Shown: one piece after another, positions 9,264 through 17,871 of the stretch
Position numbering within the stretch: the first letter of the stretch is position 1
Layout of the letters: every line of letters starts with the position of its first letter
Assembly: GCF_001632775.1 (NCBI RefSeq)
Contig: NZ_CP015249.1
Coordinates: 3,328,686-3,392,685 of the forward strand
DNA from: Dokdonella koreensis DS-123
GTDB lineage: Bacteria > Pseudomonadota > Gammaproteobacteria > Xanthomonadales > Rhodanobacteraceae
Length of the DNA stretch: 64,000 nt
Reading direction: 5' to 3'
The notes under the pieces: generated by a model
What the model saw: only the letters and a program-made list of their open reading frames with translations
The model's database searches: none
Told to the model about the DNA's origin: nothing
Program-made: the position numbers and the translations under genes

Positions 9264-9288
9264 GGCCCCGCCGGCCAGCGGCGGGGCC
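9264..9288 (+). terminator. Hairpin after the amidohydrolase gene
   Basis: GGCCCCGCC (9264-9272) pairs perfectly with GGCGGGGCC (9280-9288) around a 7 nt loop, 6 bp after the stop codon. No U-run follows, so termination strength is uncertain. It also faces the convergent DoxX gene. Confidence 0.5.
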
Positions 9289-9359
9289 TCGATGCCTGCG
9301 AGGTTCCGATCGGGTCCGGGGCGAGGCGGCAATGCCGCCCCGCCCTTGCCGCACCGCGC

Positions 9360-9749
9360 CTACTTGGCGTTGATCGCGAAGCGTCCGGGTCCCATCAGCA
9401 TCACGGCGATCGCGCTGAACAGGAACATGCCCTGCAGCTCCAGCGCCCAGCCGCCGGTCGCGTTGAGCGCGAGCAGTTCGCCGGTATGCACCAGCGCGAT
9501 CGCGACGAGCATGTTGATCGCGATGATCGCAGCACCGATCCGCGCGTAGAAACCGGTGATCAGCATCAGTGGCGCGAGAACCTCGCCGATGTAGACACCG
9601 TAGGCGAAGAAGGCCGGCAGGCCGGCCGCCTGCACCATCTGCGCGACGAAGCCGACACCGCCGGTCAGCTTGCTGATGCCGTGCAGCAGCACGAGAAGAC
9701 CCAGGACCACACGCAAGACGAGCTTGCCCAACGAATCGGCTTGGTTCAT
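9360..9749 (-). CDS. DoxX family membrane protein
   Basis: A 129-residue inner-membrane protein with four predicted transmembrane helices (roughly residues 9-25, 46-66, 68-88, 105-123). The first is followed by the DoxX-type LLHGISKL segment, and GPGRFAI near the C-terminus is also family-typical. DoxX-family proteins are small quinone-linked or redox-related membrane proteins; the specific role here is unknown. The longest frame runs to 10337, but the ATG at 9749 has a well placed GGAG (CCGGAGCGTCTC-ATG) and gives a family-length protein. Convergent with the amidohydrolase gene. Confidence 0.88.
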   Translation of the reverse strand: MNQADSLGKLVLRVVLGLLVLLHGISKLTGGVGFVAQMVQAAGLPAFFAYGVYIGEVLAPLMLITGFYARIGAAIIAINMLVAIALVHTGELLALNATGGWALELQGMFLFSAIAVMLMGPGRFAINAK

Positions 9750-10024
9750 GAGACGCTCCGGACGGGTGAAAGGAACGGGATCGACACCACCGGCAGGCCG
9801 CGGGTCTGCGGCCACACCGGCACCTGCGCGCGCGAACGGCCGGGCCCGCTCCACCTCGGTTCCCCCGACCTCCCCCCGCGCGCTCGGCGCAGGGCGATCA
9901 TGCACCTTCGCGCGCACCGCGCAAAATGACCTGCGCGGTGCAGGCCGGAAGCGACGCTGCACCACGGCCTGCGCGGATCGGCCGGCTGTGGTTTGATACG
10001 GCGACCGACCGGCCAGGATCTCCG

Positions 10025-10783
10025 ATGACCCCACGCACCTCCCAGCCTGCTTCGTCCGCGGCACGCGCAGCGATCGCGCTGTTGGCCGTGACCTGCCTCG
10101 CACCCGCGGCCACGGCTGCTGCCGACCGCACGATCGAGGACGGCTACTCGCAGCTGCTCGAGATGAGCGAGAAAGTCGCTGCGGTGACCCGCGACTTCGA
10201 CGCGATCCAGGGCTGCGTGCTGATCCGGTCGAGCGATCCGGCGATCGGTCGCGAGGCGATCCGCCTGGTCGCGACGCCCGCCGGCGGCGCGCCGGTGACG
10301 CTGCCTCTCGACGACCAGGGCTGCGTGACGCTGCCACCGGCCCTGGCCGGCGCCGACGCGGCGACGCCGCTGACGATCAACGTGCCCAAGGGCAAGGCCA
10401 CGCTCGGGGTCACCTTCACCGTCAAGCCGCCGACCACGCGCGAACTGGACTATGCCGGCCTGCAGGCCGGTGCGATGCAACTGAACGCCGCGATCCGCCG
10501 CGAGGCCGGCGTCATGCGTTTCATGGCGCCGAAGATCAAGGGCGTGCTGCTGCTGTGGAAGGCACCCGATCCGGCGGAGCCGGCCGTGCACATCCAGGCC
10601 GCCGCCGGCGAGCGGCGCCTGGCCTCGATACCGGCTAGCGCGTACCGGCGCGAGAACGTGACGCTGACCGACATCCCGCCCGGCGCGCGCGTGCTCGAGA
10701 TCGAGCTCGACGACAAACTGGTCAAGGCCAACCCGAAGGTCACGCTCGACGCCTTGCCCGATATCGTGATGCCGCTGCCGTAG
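10025..10783 (+). CDS. Exported protein of unknown function
   Basis: I do not recognise this family. The 252-residue product has an N-terminal signal sequence with an alanine-rich hydrophobic core (about residues 14-32, AAIALLAVTCLAPAATAA). After that come two cysteines about 40 residues apart (in QGCVLI and DQGCVTL) that could form a disulfide, and a beta-rich tail ending IVMPLP. The ATG at 10025 starts the signal peptide; the frame upstream to 9926 has no such logic. It is divergent from the DoxX gene and lies 212 bp before the second CadC-like regulator on the same strand, so it could be part of that regulator's unit. Confidence 0.7.
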   Translation: MTPRTSQPASSAARAAIALLAVTCLAPAATAAADRTIEDGYSQLLEMSEKVAAVTRDFDAIQGCVLIRSSDPAIGREAIRLVATPAGGAPVTLPLDDQGCVTLPPALAGADAATPLTINVPKGKATLGVTFTVKPPTTRELDYAGLQAGAMQLNAAIRREAGVMRFMAPKIKGVLLLWKAPDPAEPAVHIQAAAGERRLASIPASAYRRENVTLTDIPPGARVLEIELDDKLVKANPKVTLDALPDIVMPLP

Positions 10784-10995
10784 CGCAGAACCTGCGCGAC
10801 GCCCGGCGCAGCGGGCATCCGGAAGAACCCGATCGCGAACGGCACCGCGTCGACGCGACGCCTGTGTTTCGCCCATCGCCGCGCTGCGACGCCGCACGCA
10901 CGGCCGACGCGCGACAGCGCGCACCTCGCCTTCATGCCAAGATAGTTGCCGCACAGCGCGCGCCGACCCGGGTGCCAAGGCCGATGAAGGAGAAG

Positions 10996-13356
10996 ATGAC
11001 CACCGCATCCTACCGCTTCGGCACCTGCAGCCTGCGTGTGGCCGCGCGCGAGTTTCGCCGGGACGGCGTGCGGATCGACCTGTCGCCCCGGATCTTCGAC
11101 TGCCTGACCTACCTGATCCAGCACCGCGACCGCGCCATCGGCCGCGACGAACTGCTGGCCGCCGTATGGGGCAAGGCCGACATCGGCGAGGCCGTGCTGG
11201 TCAAGACGATCCTCGCGGTCAGGCGCGCGATCGGTGATACCGCCGAAGCCCAGATGTTCGTCAGGACGATTCCGAGATTCGGCTATCACTGGGTGGGGCC
11301 GGTGGAGGTACTGCGCGACGGCGAGGATCCGCCGCGCACCGACCCGTCGCGGCAACGTCGACAACGGGTGGGCCGGGCCGTCGCAATGGCCGTGCTGCTG
11401 ACGATCATGGCCGTGGCCGGCGTGTCCTGGATCCGCCATCGGGTACCGCCCGGGGCGGAGACGGCACCGGCTTCCGGCGACATGTCGGCGGTCGTCGTCC
11501 TGCCTGTGGACGTGGACGGCCAGGGCGACGACGCCTGGCTGCGGCTGGGCCTGATGGATCTGCTGTCCAACCGCCTGCGCGACGGTGGTCTGACCGTCGC
11601 TCCCAGCGACAGTGTCGTGCGGCTGCTGGGCGCCAACGGCAGTGCCGCCCTCGACAGCGAGAAACTTCTGGCAGCGACGGGTGGCGGCATCACGGTCAGG
11701 TCGGTGGCACGCCGTGATGCCGACGGCTGGCTGCTGCGCGCGTCCTGGCAGGTCCAGGATGGCACTGAGCGCGCGGTCGAGGCACGCGCCGCGGATGCGA
11801 TCACGGCAGGCCGCCGGATCGCCGACCTGTTGCTGGACCTGCAGGGCACCGCGGTGCCGCGGGACGCCCTGGCCGATCGCGAGGTACCGCTGGACGAACT
11901 GCTCCAGCGCCTGGAGGCGGCCCGGCTAACCGACGACCTGGAGCAGGCGCGAGAGCTGCTGGCACAGGCGACGCCGGCGCTGCGCGGCTCGCCGGAGATC
12001 CGCATGCGCCAGGCGCAGATCGACATCCGCGCCGGCCGGTTCGACGACGCGGTCACGACGCTGACTGCCGTGCTGGCCGAACTGCCCGCGGAAACCCGCC
12101 TGAACCTGCGGGTGCAGGCGCTGAACCTGCTCGGCATCGCCACGCAGCGCGTCGGCCAGCTGGACGCCTCGGTCATGTGGTTCAGCCAGGCGGTCACGAT
12201 GCTGCAGTCCCATCCCAAGCCGATCCTGCTGGCGCGCGTACTGACCGGGCGCGGCGGAAGCCTGGCACTGCTGCGGCGCCAGGCCGAAGCCGCGGAGGAC
12301 TTCGCTCGCGCGCGCGTCCACTTCCGCCTGGCGGGCGATCTCCTGTCGATCGCCTGGATCGAAGCCAACGAAGGCACGCTGAACATGGATCGCGGACGCC
12401 TCGACAGCGCGATACCGCAACTGGAGCAGGCGGCATCGGCCTTCCGCCGCGCCGGCTTCCTCAACGAGGAAATCAGCACGAGCGCCAACCTGACCCAGGC
12501 CCAGCTGATGCGCATGAAGCCGGTCGATGCGCTGGCGGCCAGCGATACGGCACTGCGCCCGGGTCGCAGTCTCAATGACAGCGGCGTCCTGGCGCACTTC
12601 AACCTCTGGCGCCTGCACGCGCTGACGGCGACCGGCCGATTGACCGAGGCACGCCTGCTGGCCGACCGGCTGATCGAGATGCGGGAGGATCCCGAAGCGG
12701 CACTGTTCCAGTCGGTGGGCCACGGCCTGCTGGGACAGATCGACTACGCCCAGGAACAGTACGCGCGCGCGGAAGACCAGGCGCGCCGTGCCGTCGCCGG
12801 CTTGGAAGGGATGGACCGATACTGGAGCTTGCGCGCCGATGCCTGGCTCCTGCTGATACGCGCCCAGCGGGCGGCGGATCCCGCCCGCGCCGCCCTGGAG
12901 GCCGATGCGTTCCTGCGCTGGGCGGCGACTGGCCCCCACGAGGGTCAGTCGCTGATCTCGCTGGTGCGGGCGGAACAGGCCGCTGCCGATCCGCGCGACC
13001 CGTCCGCCGCCTACCGGCATTACGAAGACGCGATGGCCAAGGCCGATGCACTCGGCATACCGTCCTTGATCGCCGAAGTCGCACAGTCCTATGGCAACGT
13101 CTTGATCGCCCGCGGCGACCTGCAGCGGGCGATCACGATCGTCGGAAAGACCGCACGCTGGGCATCCGGCGACTACGGCTGCGCCGTGCTGCAGGCCCAA
13201 CTCTACCTGGCGCTGGGCGATCACGGCGATGCCTTGCGAGAAGCCCGCGCCTGGGCGGTGGATCTCGCCGGCGAGCGGCTGCTACCGGCAGCCTTGCGCG
13301 AACCGGCCTCGGCCGAAGCGACCGCGCATGCAACGGATGTACTGCGCCGCCCATAG
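10996..13356 (+). CDS. Winged-helix / transmembrane / TPR regulator (CadC-like), copy 2
   Basis: A 786-residue paralogue of the protein at 3441-5834. Residues 6-100 are the OmpR/PhoB-type winged helix (YRFGTCSLRV at the start, RTIPRFGYHW at the end of the wing). One transmembrane helix spans about 127-145, then a TolB-like segment, then TPR-like helical repeats to a conserved ending (ARWASGDYGCAVLQAQLYLA, matched by APWAARDFDCALVQ in copy 1). Start choice: ATG 10996 gives an N-terminus matching copy 1, with AAGGAG 3 nt upstream, a short spacing; ATG 10984 is the alternative. It lies 253 bp upstream of the secreted beta-helix gene, a likely target, but this is inference. Confidence 0.87.
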   Translation: MTTASYRFGTCSLRVAAREFRRDGVRIDLSPRIFDCLTYLIQHRDRAIGRDELLAAVWGKADIGEAVLVKTILAVRRAIGDTAEAQMFVRTIPRFGYHWVGPVEVLRDGEDPPRTDPSRQRRQRVGRAVAMAVLLTIMAVAGVSWIRHRVPPGAETAPASGDMSAVVVLPVDVDGQGDDAWLRLGLMDLLSNRLRDGGLTVAPSDSVVRLLGANGSAALDSEKLLAATGGGITVRSVARRDADGWLLRASWQVQDGTERAVEARAADAITAGRRIADLLLDLQGTAVPRDALADREVPLDELLQRLEAARLTDDLEQARELLAQATPALRGSPEIRMRQAQIDIRAGRFDDAVTTLTAVLAELPAETRLNLRVQALNLLGIATQRVGQLDASVMWFSQAVTMLQSHPKPILLARVLTGRGGSLALLRRQAEAAEDFARARVHFRLAGDLLSIAWIEANEGTLNMDRGRLDSAIPQLEQAASAFRRAGFLNEEISTSANLTQAQLMRMKPVDALAASDTALRPGRSLNDSGVLAHFNLWRLHALTATGRLTEARLLADRLIEMREDPEAALFQSVGHGLLGQIDYAQEQYARAEDQARRAVAGLEGMDRYWSLRADAWLLLIRAQRAADPARAALEADAFLRWAATGPHEGQSLISLVRAEQAAADPRDPSAAYRHYEDAMAKADALGIPSLIAEVAQSYGNVLIARGDLQRAITIVGKTARWASGDYGCAVLQAQLYLALGDHGDALREARAWAVDLAGERLLPAALREPASAEATAHATDVLRRP

Positions 13357-13542
13357 GCACACCTTCGCCTCGCCGGCCCGATCCGCGCCGTCGCCCGCGT
13401 GCCCGACGACCGATCAAAATCCTGCCGAATCAAGCCCCACCGGAAGGCGCCGACCCCGTCCGTAAGCGGTCCGGCATCGATTCGGCATCGAAATGGAAGC
13501 CCCCCGGCGCCTCGCCGCCCTGTCATCGCTGTGCGGGCCGTT

Positions 13543-13557
13543 CGACAATTTTTGTCG
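13543..13557. promoter_or_regulatory. Palindrome upstream of beta-helix gene 1
   Basis: CGACAA-TTT-TTGTCG is a perfect 6+3+6 palindrome, 52 bp before the start at 13610. A similar arrangement (GCGACA...TGTCGC with an internal T-run, followed by the same CGCxCGG flank) lies upstream of the paralogous gene at 57276-58808. Inference: operator for a shared regulator. The rest of the 13357-13609 gap shows nothing recognisable. Confidence 0.35.
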
Positions 13558-13609
13558 CTCGGCACACCACACATAACCAGAACGAATGCATCGAGGAGAG
13601 GGGTCCACC

Positions 13610-15466
13610 ATGTCTAACCACCGTCCACCTGCCGCCCGCGGCATCTGTCCGCCTCCGCCGGAAGCGCCGCGTCTCCGATTCAAAGCCCTGCCGGCGTGCA
13701 TCGCCGGCGTCCTGCTGGCGACAGGCAACCTGGCGGCGTCGGCTCATGGCGTGCTGCCGGACGGCGCCGGCTGCGGACCGCTGCACGGCCTCGCGGTACA
13801 GACCGCCGCTTGCGACCACCTGCCTGCGGACCTGGCGACGGTCGTCGATCGCGTCATGGCGCGGACCGCCCCGGCCGGCTTCCGGCCGGCCGGCCAGCCG
13901 CCACGGCGCCACCCGCTGCCGCCGGCGCGCGGTGCGGCCGTCGTACCGGTCACCACCTGTGCCGATGCCGGTCCCGGATCGCTGCGCGCGGCGATCGATA
14001 CGGCGGTCAGCGGCGACGCCATCGACCTGACCCAGCTGGCCTGCAGCGTCATCACGCTGACGACCGGCACCCTGGTCGCCGAGGTCGAGGAACTGACGAT
14101 CAACGGGCCGGGCGCCGACCGGCTGGCGATTTCCGGCAACGACGCGGCGACCGTGCTGGTCCACGCCGGCGGCGAGGAGGTCCCCGGCATGCTGTCCTTG
14201 AACGGCGTGTCGATCGTCAACGGCCGCAACCAGCACGGCACCATGGGCGGTTGCGTCTTCGCGTACGGCGATCTGGTCCTCACCGACGCCACCATCGACA
14301 GCTGCCACGCGCAGCGCGTCGCCGGCGCCCTGGTGCGCGGCGACCTGACGATGACCGGCAGCCGCATCACCCGCACGACGTCGGCCACCACCAACTACCT
14401 GACCTTCGGCGGCGGTGCGCTGGTCTACGGTGGCGCCACGATCATCGACAGCACGATCTCGGGCAACCACCTGGCGACCAGCTCGACCATCGGCGGCGCG
14501 ATGGCGGCGGGCCTGCGCGTCCAGGGCGGCGACCTGACCGTGATCCGCAGCGAGTTCTCGGACAACACCGTCGAGGGCCGGGCCGTCGTGGCCGGCGCCG
14601 GCATCTGGACCCATTCGGGCAATGTCCTGATCGTCGACAGCCTGATCCGGAACAACACCCTCTCGCCTCTTCCCGACAGCCTGGTCCCGCAGATCCGGGT
14701 CGGTGCCGGCATCGCGGTCCACGACGGCGACCTCACCGTCATCGGCTCGACCATCCGCAACAACGTCGCCAACAGCGCGTTCAACGGCGGCATCCACATC
14801 CAGCAGCTCTACGACACCACGCGGATCCCGAGCGTGTATGTCGGCAACAGCACGCTCTCGATGAACTTCGCGACCTGGGGCGCCGGCGGCCTCGGCTCGT
14901 GGCAGACCCATGGGTTCACGCTGCGCAACAGCACGGTGTTCGGGAACAAGGTCGCGGAGGCATTCGAGAACTTCGGCTCGACCGGCTTCCTGCTCGAAGG
15001 CAGCGGCGGCGTCTGGCACCAGTCCGACGAAGCCGTCACGAGGACGATCGACGTGGCGAGCAGCATCCTCTACGGCAATGCGCGCAACGACACCGGTGCC
15101 CGCGCCGACCTCGGCGTCCTCAGCGACTGGGGCACCGGCCACGTCGACACCATCGCCGTCACCGGCGGGCACAACCTGATCGGTGCGGCGAGCGCCGCCG
15201 TCCTGGTGCCGGCCGATACGCTCGACGCCGATCCGCTGCTGCAGCCGCTCGCCGACAACGGCGGGCCCACACCGACCCACGCACTCGCCGACAGCAGCCC
15301 GGCGATCGATGCGGGCGACGCGGGCAGCTTCGATTTCGACCAGCGCGGGCCGGCGTTCCCGCGCACGGCCGGCGCGGCCACCGACATCGGCGCGATCGAA
15401 TGGGTACCGGGCGTACCGGCCGACCGGATCTTTGCGCACGATTTCGAGTCGGCCGGCCCGAACTGA
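13610..15466 (+). CDS. Secreted beta-helix (choice-of-anchor Q type) protein, copy 1
   Basis: A 618-residue exported protein. A long basic N-terminus leads to a signal segment (about residues 26-45, PACIAGVLLATGNLAAS). From about residue 113 a SLRAAI-type start is followed by repeated short strands such as DSTISGN, RSEFSDN, DSLIRNN, GSTIRNN and NSTLSMN, the rung pattern of a right-handed parallel beta-helix. The C-terminal part has the choice-of-anchor Q signature (NGGPTPTHALADSSPAIDAG, then DIGAIEW), and the protein ends ADRIFAHDFESAGPN. ATG 13610 is chosen over 13586 because GAGGAGAGGGG lies just upstream. Such proteins are usually surface-exposed or secreted; ligand or substrate is unknown. 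Paralogous to 57276-58808. Confidence 0.87.
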   Translation: MSNHRPPAARGICPPPPEAPRLRFKALPACIAGVLLATGNLAASAHGVLPDGAGCGPLHGLAVQTAACDHLPADLATVVDRVMARTAPAGFRPAGQPPRRHPLPPARGAAVVPVTTCADAGPGSLRAAIDTAVSGDAIDLTQLACSVITLTTGTLVAEVEELTINGPGADRLAISGNDAATVLVHAGGEEVPGMLSLNGVSIVNGRNQHGTMGGCVFAYGDLVLTDATIDSCHAQRVAGALVRGDLTMTGSRITRTTSATTNYLTFGGGALVYGGATIIDSTISGNHLATSSTIGGAMAAGLRVQGGDLTVIRSEFSDNTVEGRAVVAGAGIWTHSGNVLIVDSLIRNNTLSPLPDSLVPQIRVGAGIAVHDGDLTVIGSTIRNNVANSAFNGGIHIQQLYDTTRIPSVYVGNSTLSMNFATWGAGGLGSWQTHGFTLRNSTVFGNKVAEAFENFGSTGFLLEGSGGVWHQSDEAVTRTIDVASSILYGNARNDTGARADLGVLSDWGTGHVDTIAVTGGHNLIGAASAAVLVPADTLDADPLLQPLADNGGPTPTHALADSSPAIDAGDAGSFDFDQRGPAFPRTAGAATDIGAIEWVPGVPADRIFAHDFESAGPN

Positions 15467-15483
15467 CGTGCCGATCCGGCCTT

Positions 15484-15513
15484 CCGGGCAGCCCGACTCG
15501 GCGGGCTGCCCGG
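15484..15513 (+). terminator. Strong hairpin after beta-helix gene 1
   Basis: CCGGGCAGCCCG (15484-15495) pairs perfectly with CGGGCTGCCCGG (15502-15513) around ACTCGG, 17 bp after the stop codon. No U-tract follows. The rest of the gap to 15760 shows nothing recognisable. Confidence 0.6.
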
Positions 15514-15759
15514 CGGCAGCGGTGCCAACACGTTCACGGGACTTCGAACCTGCCGGACGACGAAGCGACACGCTGGGGAACAGCATTCCCGCACAGGTCG
15601 CAACCCGCGAGCGCGCGTCAGGGAAGCCAGCAAGGCCGCCAGCCAGGTGCCGCTCTCATGAGCGCTCGTCGTCGGGCGACCGGCCGGGCTCGGCAAGCAC
15701 GCCTAACGATGTGGCAGCGCCACTCCCCGATGTGAAGAGGTGGCGGGCACACCGGCGCT

Positions 15760-16284
15760 TCATCGATCGTCTTCTCGGCGCGACGAAAGACCGAACGGCA
15801 CGCCTACGGCATCCTCGTCGTAGATGCTGATGTACAGATACCGTGGCTCGGCATGGCCGTCGATCCGCAGCTCGAACTTGTCGAGCATCGCCCAACCGTC
15901 GAACCCGTTTTCGCTTTCGATGGGACAGCACGAACCCAGGCGCTCGTACGCGATCGGCTCGCCGCCAGGTCCCCTCAGGGAGCTCAGGAACAGCCGTTCG
16001 CGCTGCGGTCCCTCCCCTTCGCCCACGCCGCCCAGCTTGATCGGATTTTTCGCCGTATAGCCATAGCTGGCATCGGTCGTAGCCGAACCGAGCGAAACAA
16101 AAGGCTGGCCGCTGTCGCTGCGGCCGTTCGGCGTACCCTTGCCATCCTGTCTGATTACGCCGAAAACCTCCGGATCGAGGTCTCGCCGAGCGGGGGAATC
16201 GGACGCACAGCCGGACACGAGAACGGCCACCGCCATGGCACCCACTCGCATGACGCGGCCGGGGGCCATCGAGCGGTCAGGCAT
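15760..16284 (-). CDS. Putative lipoprotein of unknown function
   Basis: A 174-residue predicted lipoprotein: a signal segment (VMRVGAMAVAVLV) ends in a lipobox-like VSGC at about residues 20-23, so the mature protein would be lipid-anchored at that Cys. The body is unrecognised; it contains a CC pair (GSCCPIE) and an ordered C-terminus with 'EPRYLYISIYDEDAVG'. The start is fixed by the junction with the upstream gene: ATGCCTGA places this ATG (16284) over the upstream stop (16279-16277), an 8 bp overlap that suggests translational coupling. Confidence 0.72.
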   Translation of the reverse strand: MPDRSMAPGRVMRVGAMAVAVLVSGCASDSPARRDLDPEVFGVIRQDGKGTPNGRSDSGQPFVSLGSATTDASYGYTAKNPIKLGGVGEGEGPQRERLFLSSLRGPGGEPIAYERLGSCCPIESENGFDGWAMLDKFELRIDGHAEPRYLYISIYDEDAVGVPFGLSSRREDDR

Positions 16285-16480
16285 TTTTCTCGGCCCACTG
16301 TGCCCGTGCCTGGTTGAGGCTCGGCGCATTGGCGCCGCCGGCCAGGTCCGGATCCTGCGATTGGGCCGGATCGTCCTCCCAGTCGCAGACCGGGCAGACC
16401 TCGTAGGCGCCCACGGCAGTGAGGCGGCGCTCGCCGCAACACGGGCAGGGAAAGTGGATGTACCGCACGTTGTCCGTCAC
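16277..16480 (-). CDS. CPCC family cysteine-rich protein
   Basis: A 67-residue protein with two Cys pairs: FPCPCCGERRL near the N-terminus and CPVCDWEDDPAQ in the middle, followed by a GGAN..SLNQAR segment. This is the Cys_rich_CPCC family, a small probable zinc-binding domain of unknown role, often found next to immunity-like or stress genes. The start is GTG at 16480, supported by GGAG 6 nt upstream (GGAGCGACGC-GTG) and by family length; the longer frame to 16798 lacks such support. It overlaps the downstream lipoprotein gene by 8 bp. Confidence 0.8.
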   Translation of the reverse strand: MTDNVRYIHFPCPCCGERRLTAVGAYEVCPVCDWEDDPAQSQDPDLAGGANAPSLNQARAQWAEKNA

Positions 16481-16623
16481 GCGTCGCTCCAATGGTCCGT
16501 ACCGCCGCGCAGATCGGGGCGTGCCTACGCCGTCGCGAGCCTGCGCCATCGGAGCATGGCATCGCATACCGTCGGGCGCAATTGCAGCGTGGCGGCATGC
16601 ATCCGGATACGAGATCCGGCCCG

Positions 16624-17184
16624 CTACCGTCCGTCGCCACGATCGAGCCGGACGTGCTCGATGGCCTGCACGGCCTCGCGCATGTCGGAGGCGGGCGCCG
16701 ATACGGCATCTTGCGTATGAAACTGAAGAATCGTCGTTCCGATGATGACGACGTACATGACACCGTGGACATCGATGCCACGGGCCCGTCCCGACCACGT
16801 CGCCTTCGCTGCAGGAAACCCGTCGAGCACCGTCGCTTCCGGGGAGGTCTGGACGTAGGCCTCCCGGCTGCGTGCGATGCCTTCCAGGAACTGGAGTAGA
16901 TACCGTGCCGTCACAGCCTCCCGCCTGGACTCGGAAAGCCCGCGCAACCGCTCCCCGACGTCGTACGTGGATACCTGCAGGAGCGTCCTGACCTGACCGG
17001 CCGGCCGGTCCTTGACGTAGGCCAGTACCTGCCCCCCGCTCTCCAGCGAACGTCGGATCGGTCCATCGAACCCTTCGGGTGCCATCACCACGAACAACGC
17101 CTCGTCGTCAGACGCCGACGTTGCAGGAAGCGCGCCCGTGAGCAGCGCCGCGAGCACGATGAAACAGGTGAAACGCCTGTACAT
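16624..17184 (-). CDS. Exported protein of unknown function
   Basis: A 186-residue protein with a clear signal peptide (MYRRFTCFIVLAALLTGALP, cleavage near ATSA-SDD). The mature part is mixed alpha/beta, with no cysteine and no motif I recognise; near the C-terminus a hydrophobic strand (VMYVVIIGTTILQFHTQ) resembles the core strand of small beta-sandwich or PsbP/DcrB-like folds, which is only a suggestion. ATG 17184 is chosen because it begins the signal peptide and has AAAGGT upstream. It lies 143 bp upstream of the CPCC gene on the same strand, so may be cotranscribed with it. Confidence 0.72.
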   Translation of the reverse strand: MYRRFTCFIVLAALLTGALPATSASDDEALFVVMAPEGFDGPIRRSLESGGQVLAYVKDRPAGQVRTLLQVSTYDVGERLRGLSESRREAVTARYLLQFLEGIARSREAYVQTSPEATVLDGFPAAKATWSGRARGIDVHGVMYVVIIGTTILQFHTQDAVSAPASDMREAVQAIEHVRLDRGDGR

Positions 17185-17309
17185 GCCGCACCTTTGCCGA
17201 CGCGAGCGGTCAGTGTAGCCGCGAGACGGGGCCTGGACCGGCCATGCCCGGCCGACCGGCGTGCCGCCTGCCTCCGGCGCCCCACTCGCCCGGACCGCCG
17301 CCGGCACGG

Positions 17310-17678
17310 CTAGAGCGGTTCGCCGAGATAAAGCGTATGGCCCTGGTCGTCGTGCAGCACGATCTCGCGCGTTCCCCACGGCGTCTCGTGGACGTCCTTC
17401 ACGAGGGCCACGCCCCGGGCCTTCAAGTCCGACGCGGCGGCGATCACGCCGCGCGTCTCAAGGTACAGGTGGAAGTGCCCTTCCTCGACCACGTAGGCGA
17501 TGGACGGATCCTGCGCGTCGACCTGCTTGAGGTGGAACACCTGGTTTCCCGCACGGATGCCGGCATAGAAGTCCTCGTACCGGAAGGCGACGGTGAAGCC
17601 GAGTACCTCGGTGTAGAACCGGATCGATGCGGGCAGATCGGTCGTGCGCAGCTGGGCGACGATGCCGGAAATGACCAT
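17310..17678 (-). CDS. VOC (glyoxalase/bleomycin-resistance) superfamily protein
   Basis: A 122-residue cytoplasmic protein with the vicinal-oxygen-chelate fold pattern: LRTTDLPASIRFYTEVLGF at residues 8-26, a metal-ligand-type HLYLET strand in the middle and the ending 'DDQGHTLYLGEPL'. VOC proteins are metal-dependent lyases, dioxygenases or drug-binding proteins; sequence alone does not tell which. ATG 17678 is preceded by GAGGA at a usual distance and gives a normal single-domain length. It stands alone between an exported protein gene and the MITE-like element. Confidence 0.88.
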   Translation of the reverse strand: MVISGIVAQLRTTDLPASIRFYTEVLGFTVAFRYEDFYAGIRAGNQVFHLKQVDAQDPSIAYVVEEGHFHLYLETRGVIAAASDLKARGVALVKDVHETPWGTREIVLHDDQGHTLYLGEPL

Positions 17679-17871
17679 GGGTGTCCTCTTGGGCGGCCGG
17701 CGCGGCGTGTGCCGCACGCCGAAACGATAACGAAAGTCCCCATGCGGCGCAGCGGTCGATCCGGATGGCCGCGCCACTCCGCAGCACGGCCTCGGCCCGA
17801 CTGCCCGAGATGGGACGTCGGCCCATCCAACATCCGGCAAGGCCACGCGGCGGCCAGCATGTTGAACGAGA

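Noticed and set aside
15530..15759. Possible gene in the 15.5-15.76 kb gap
   Set aside because: No frame with start, Shine-Dalgarno and credible composition.
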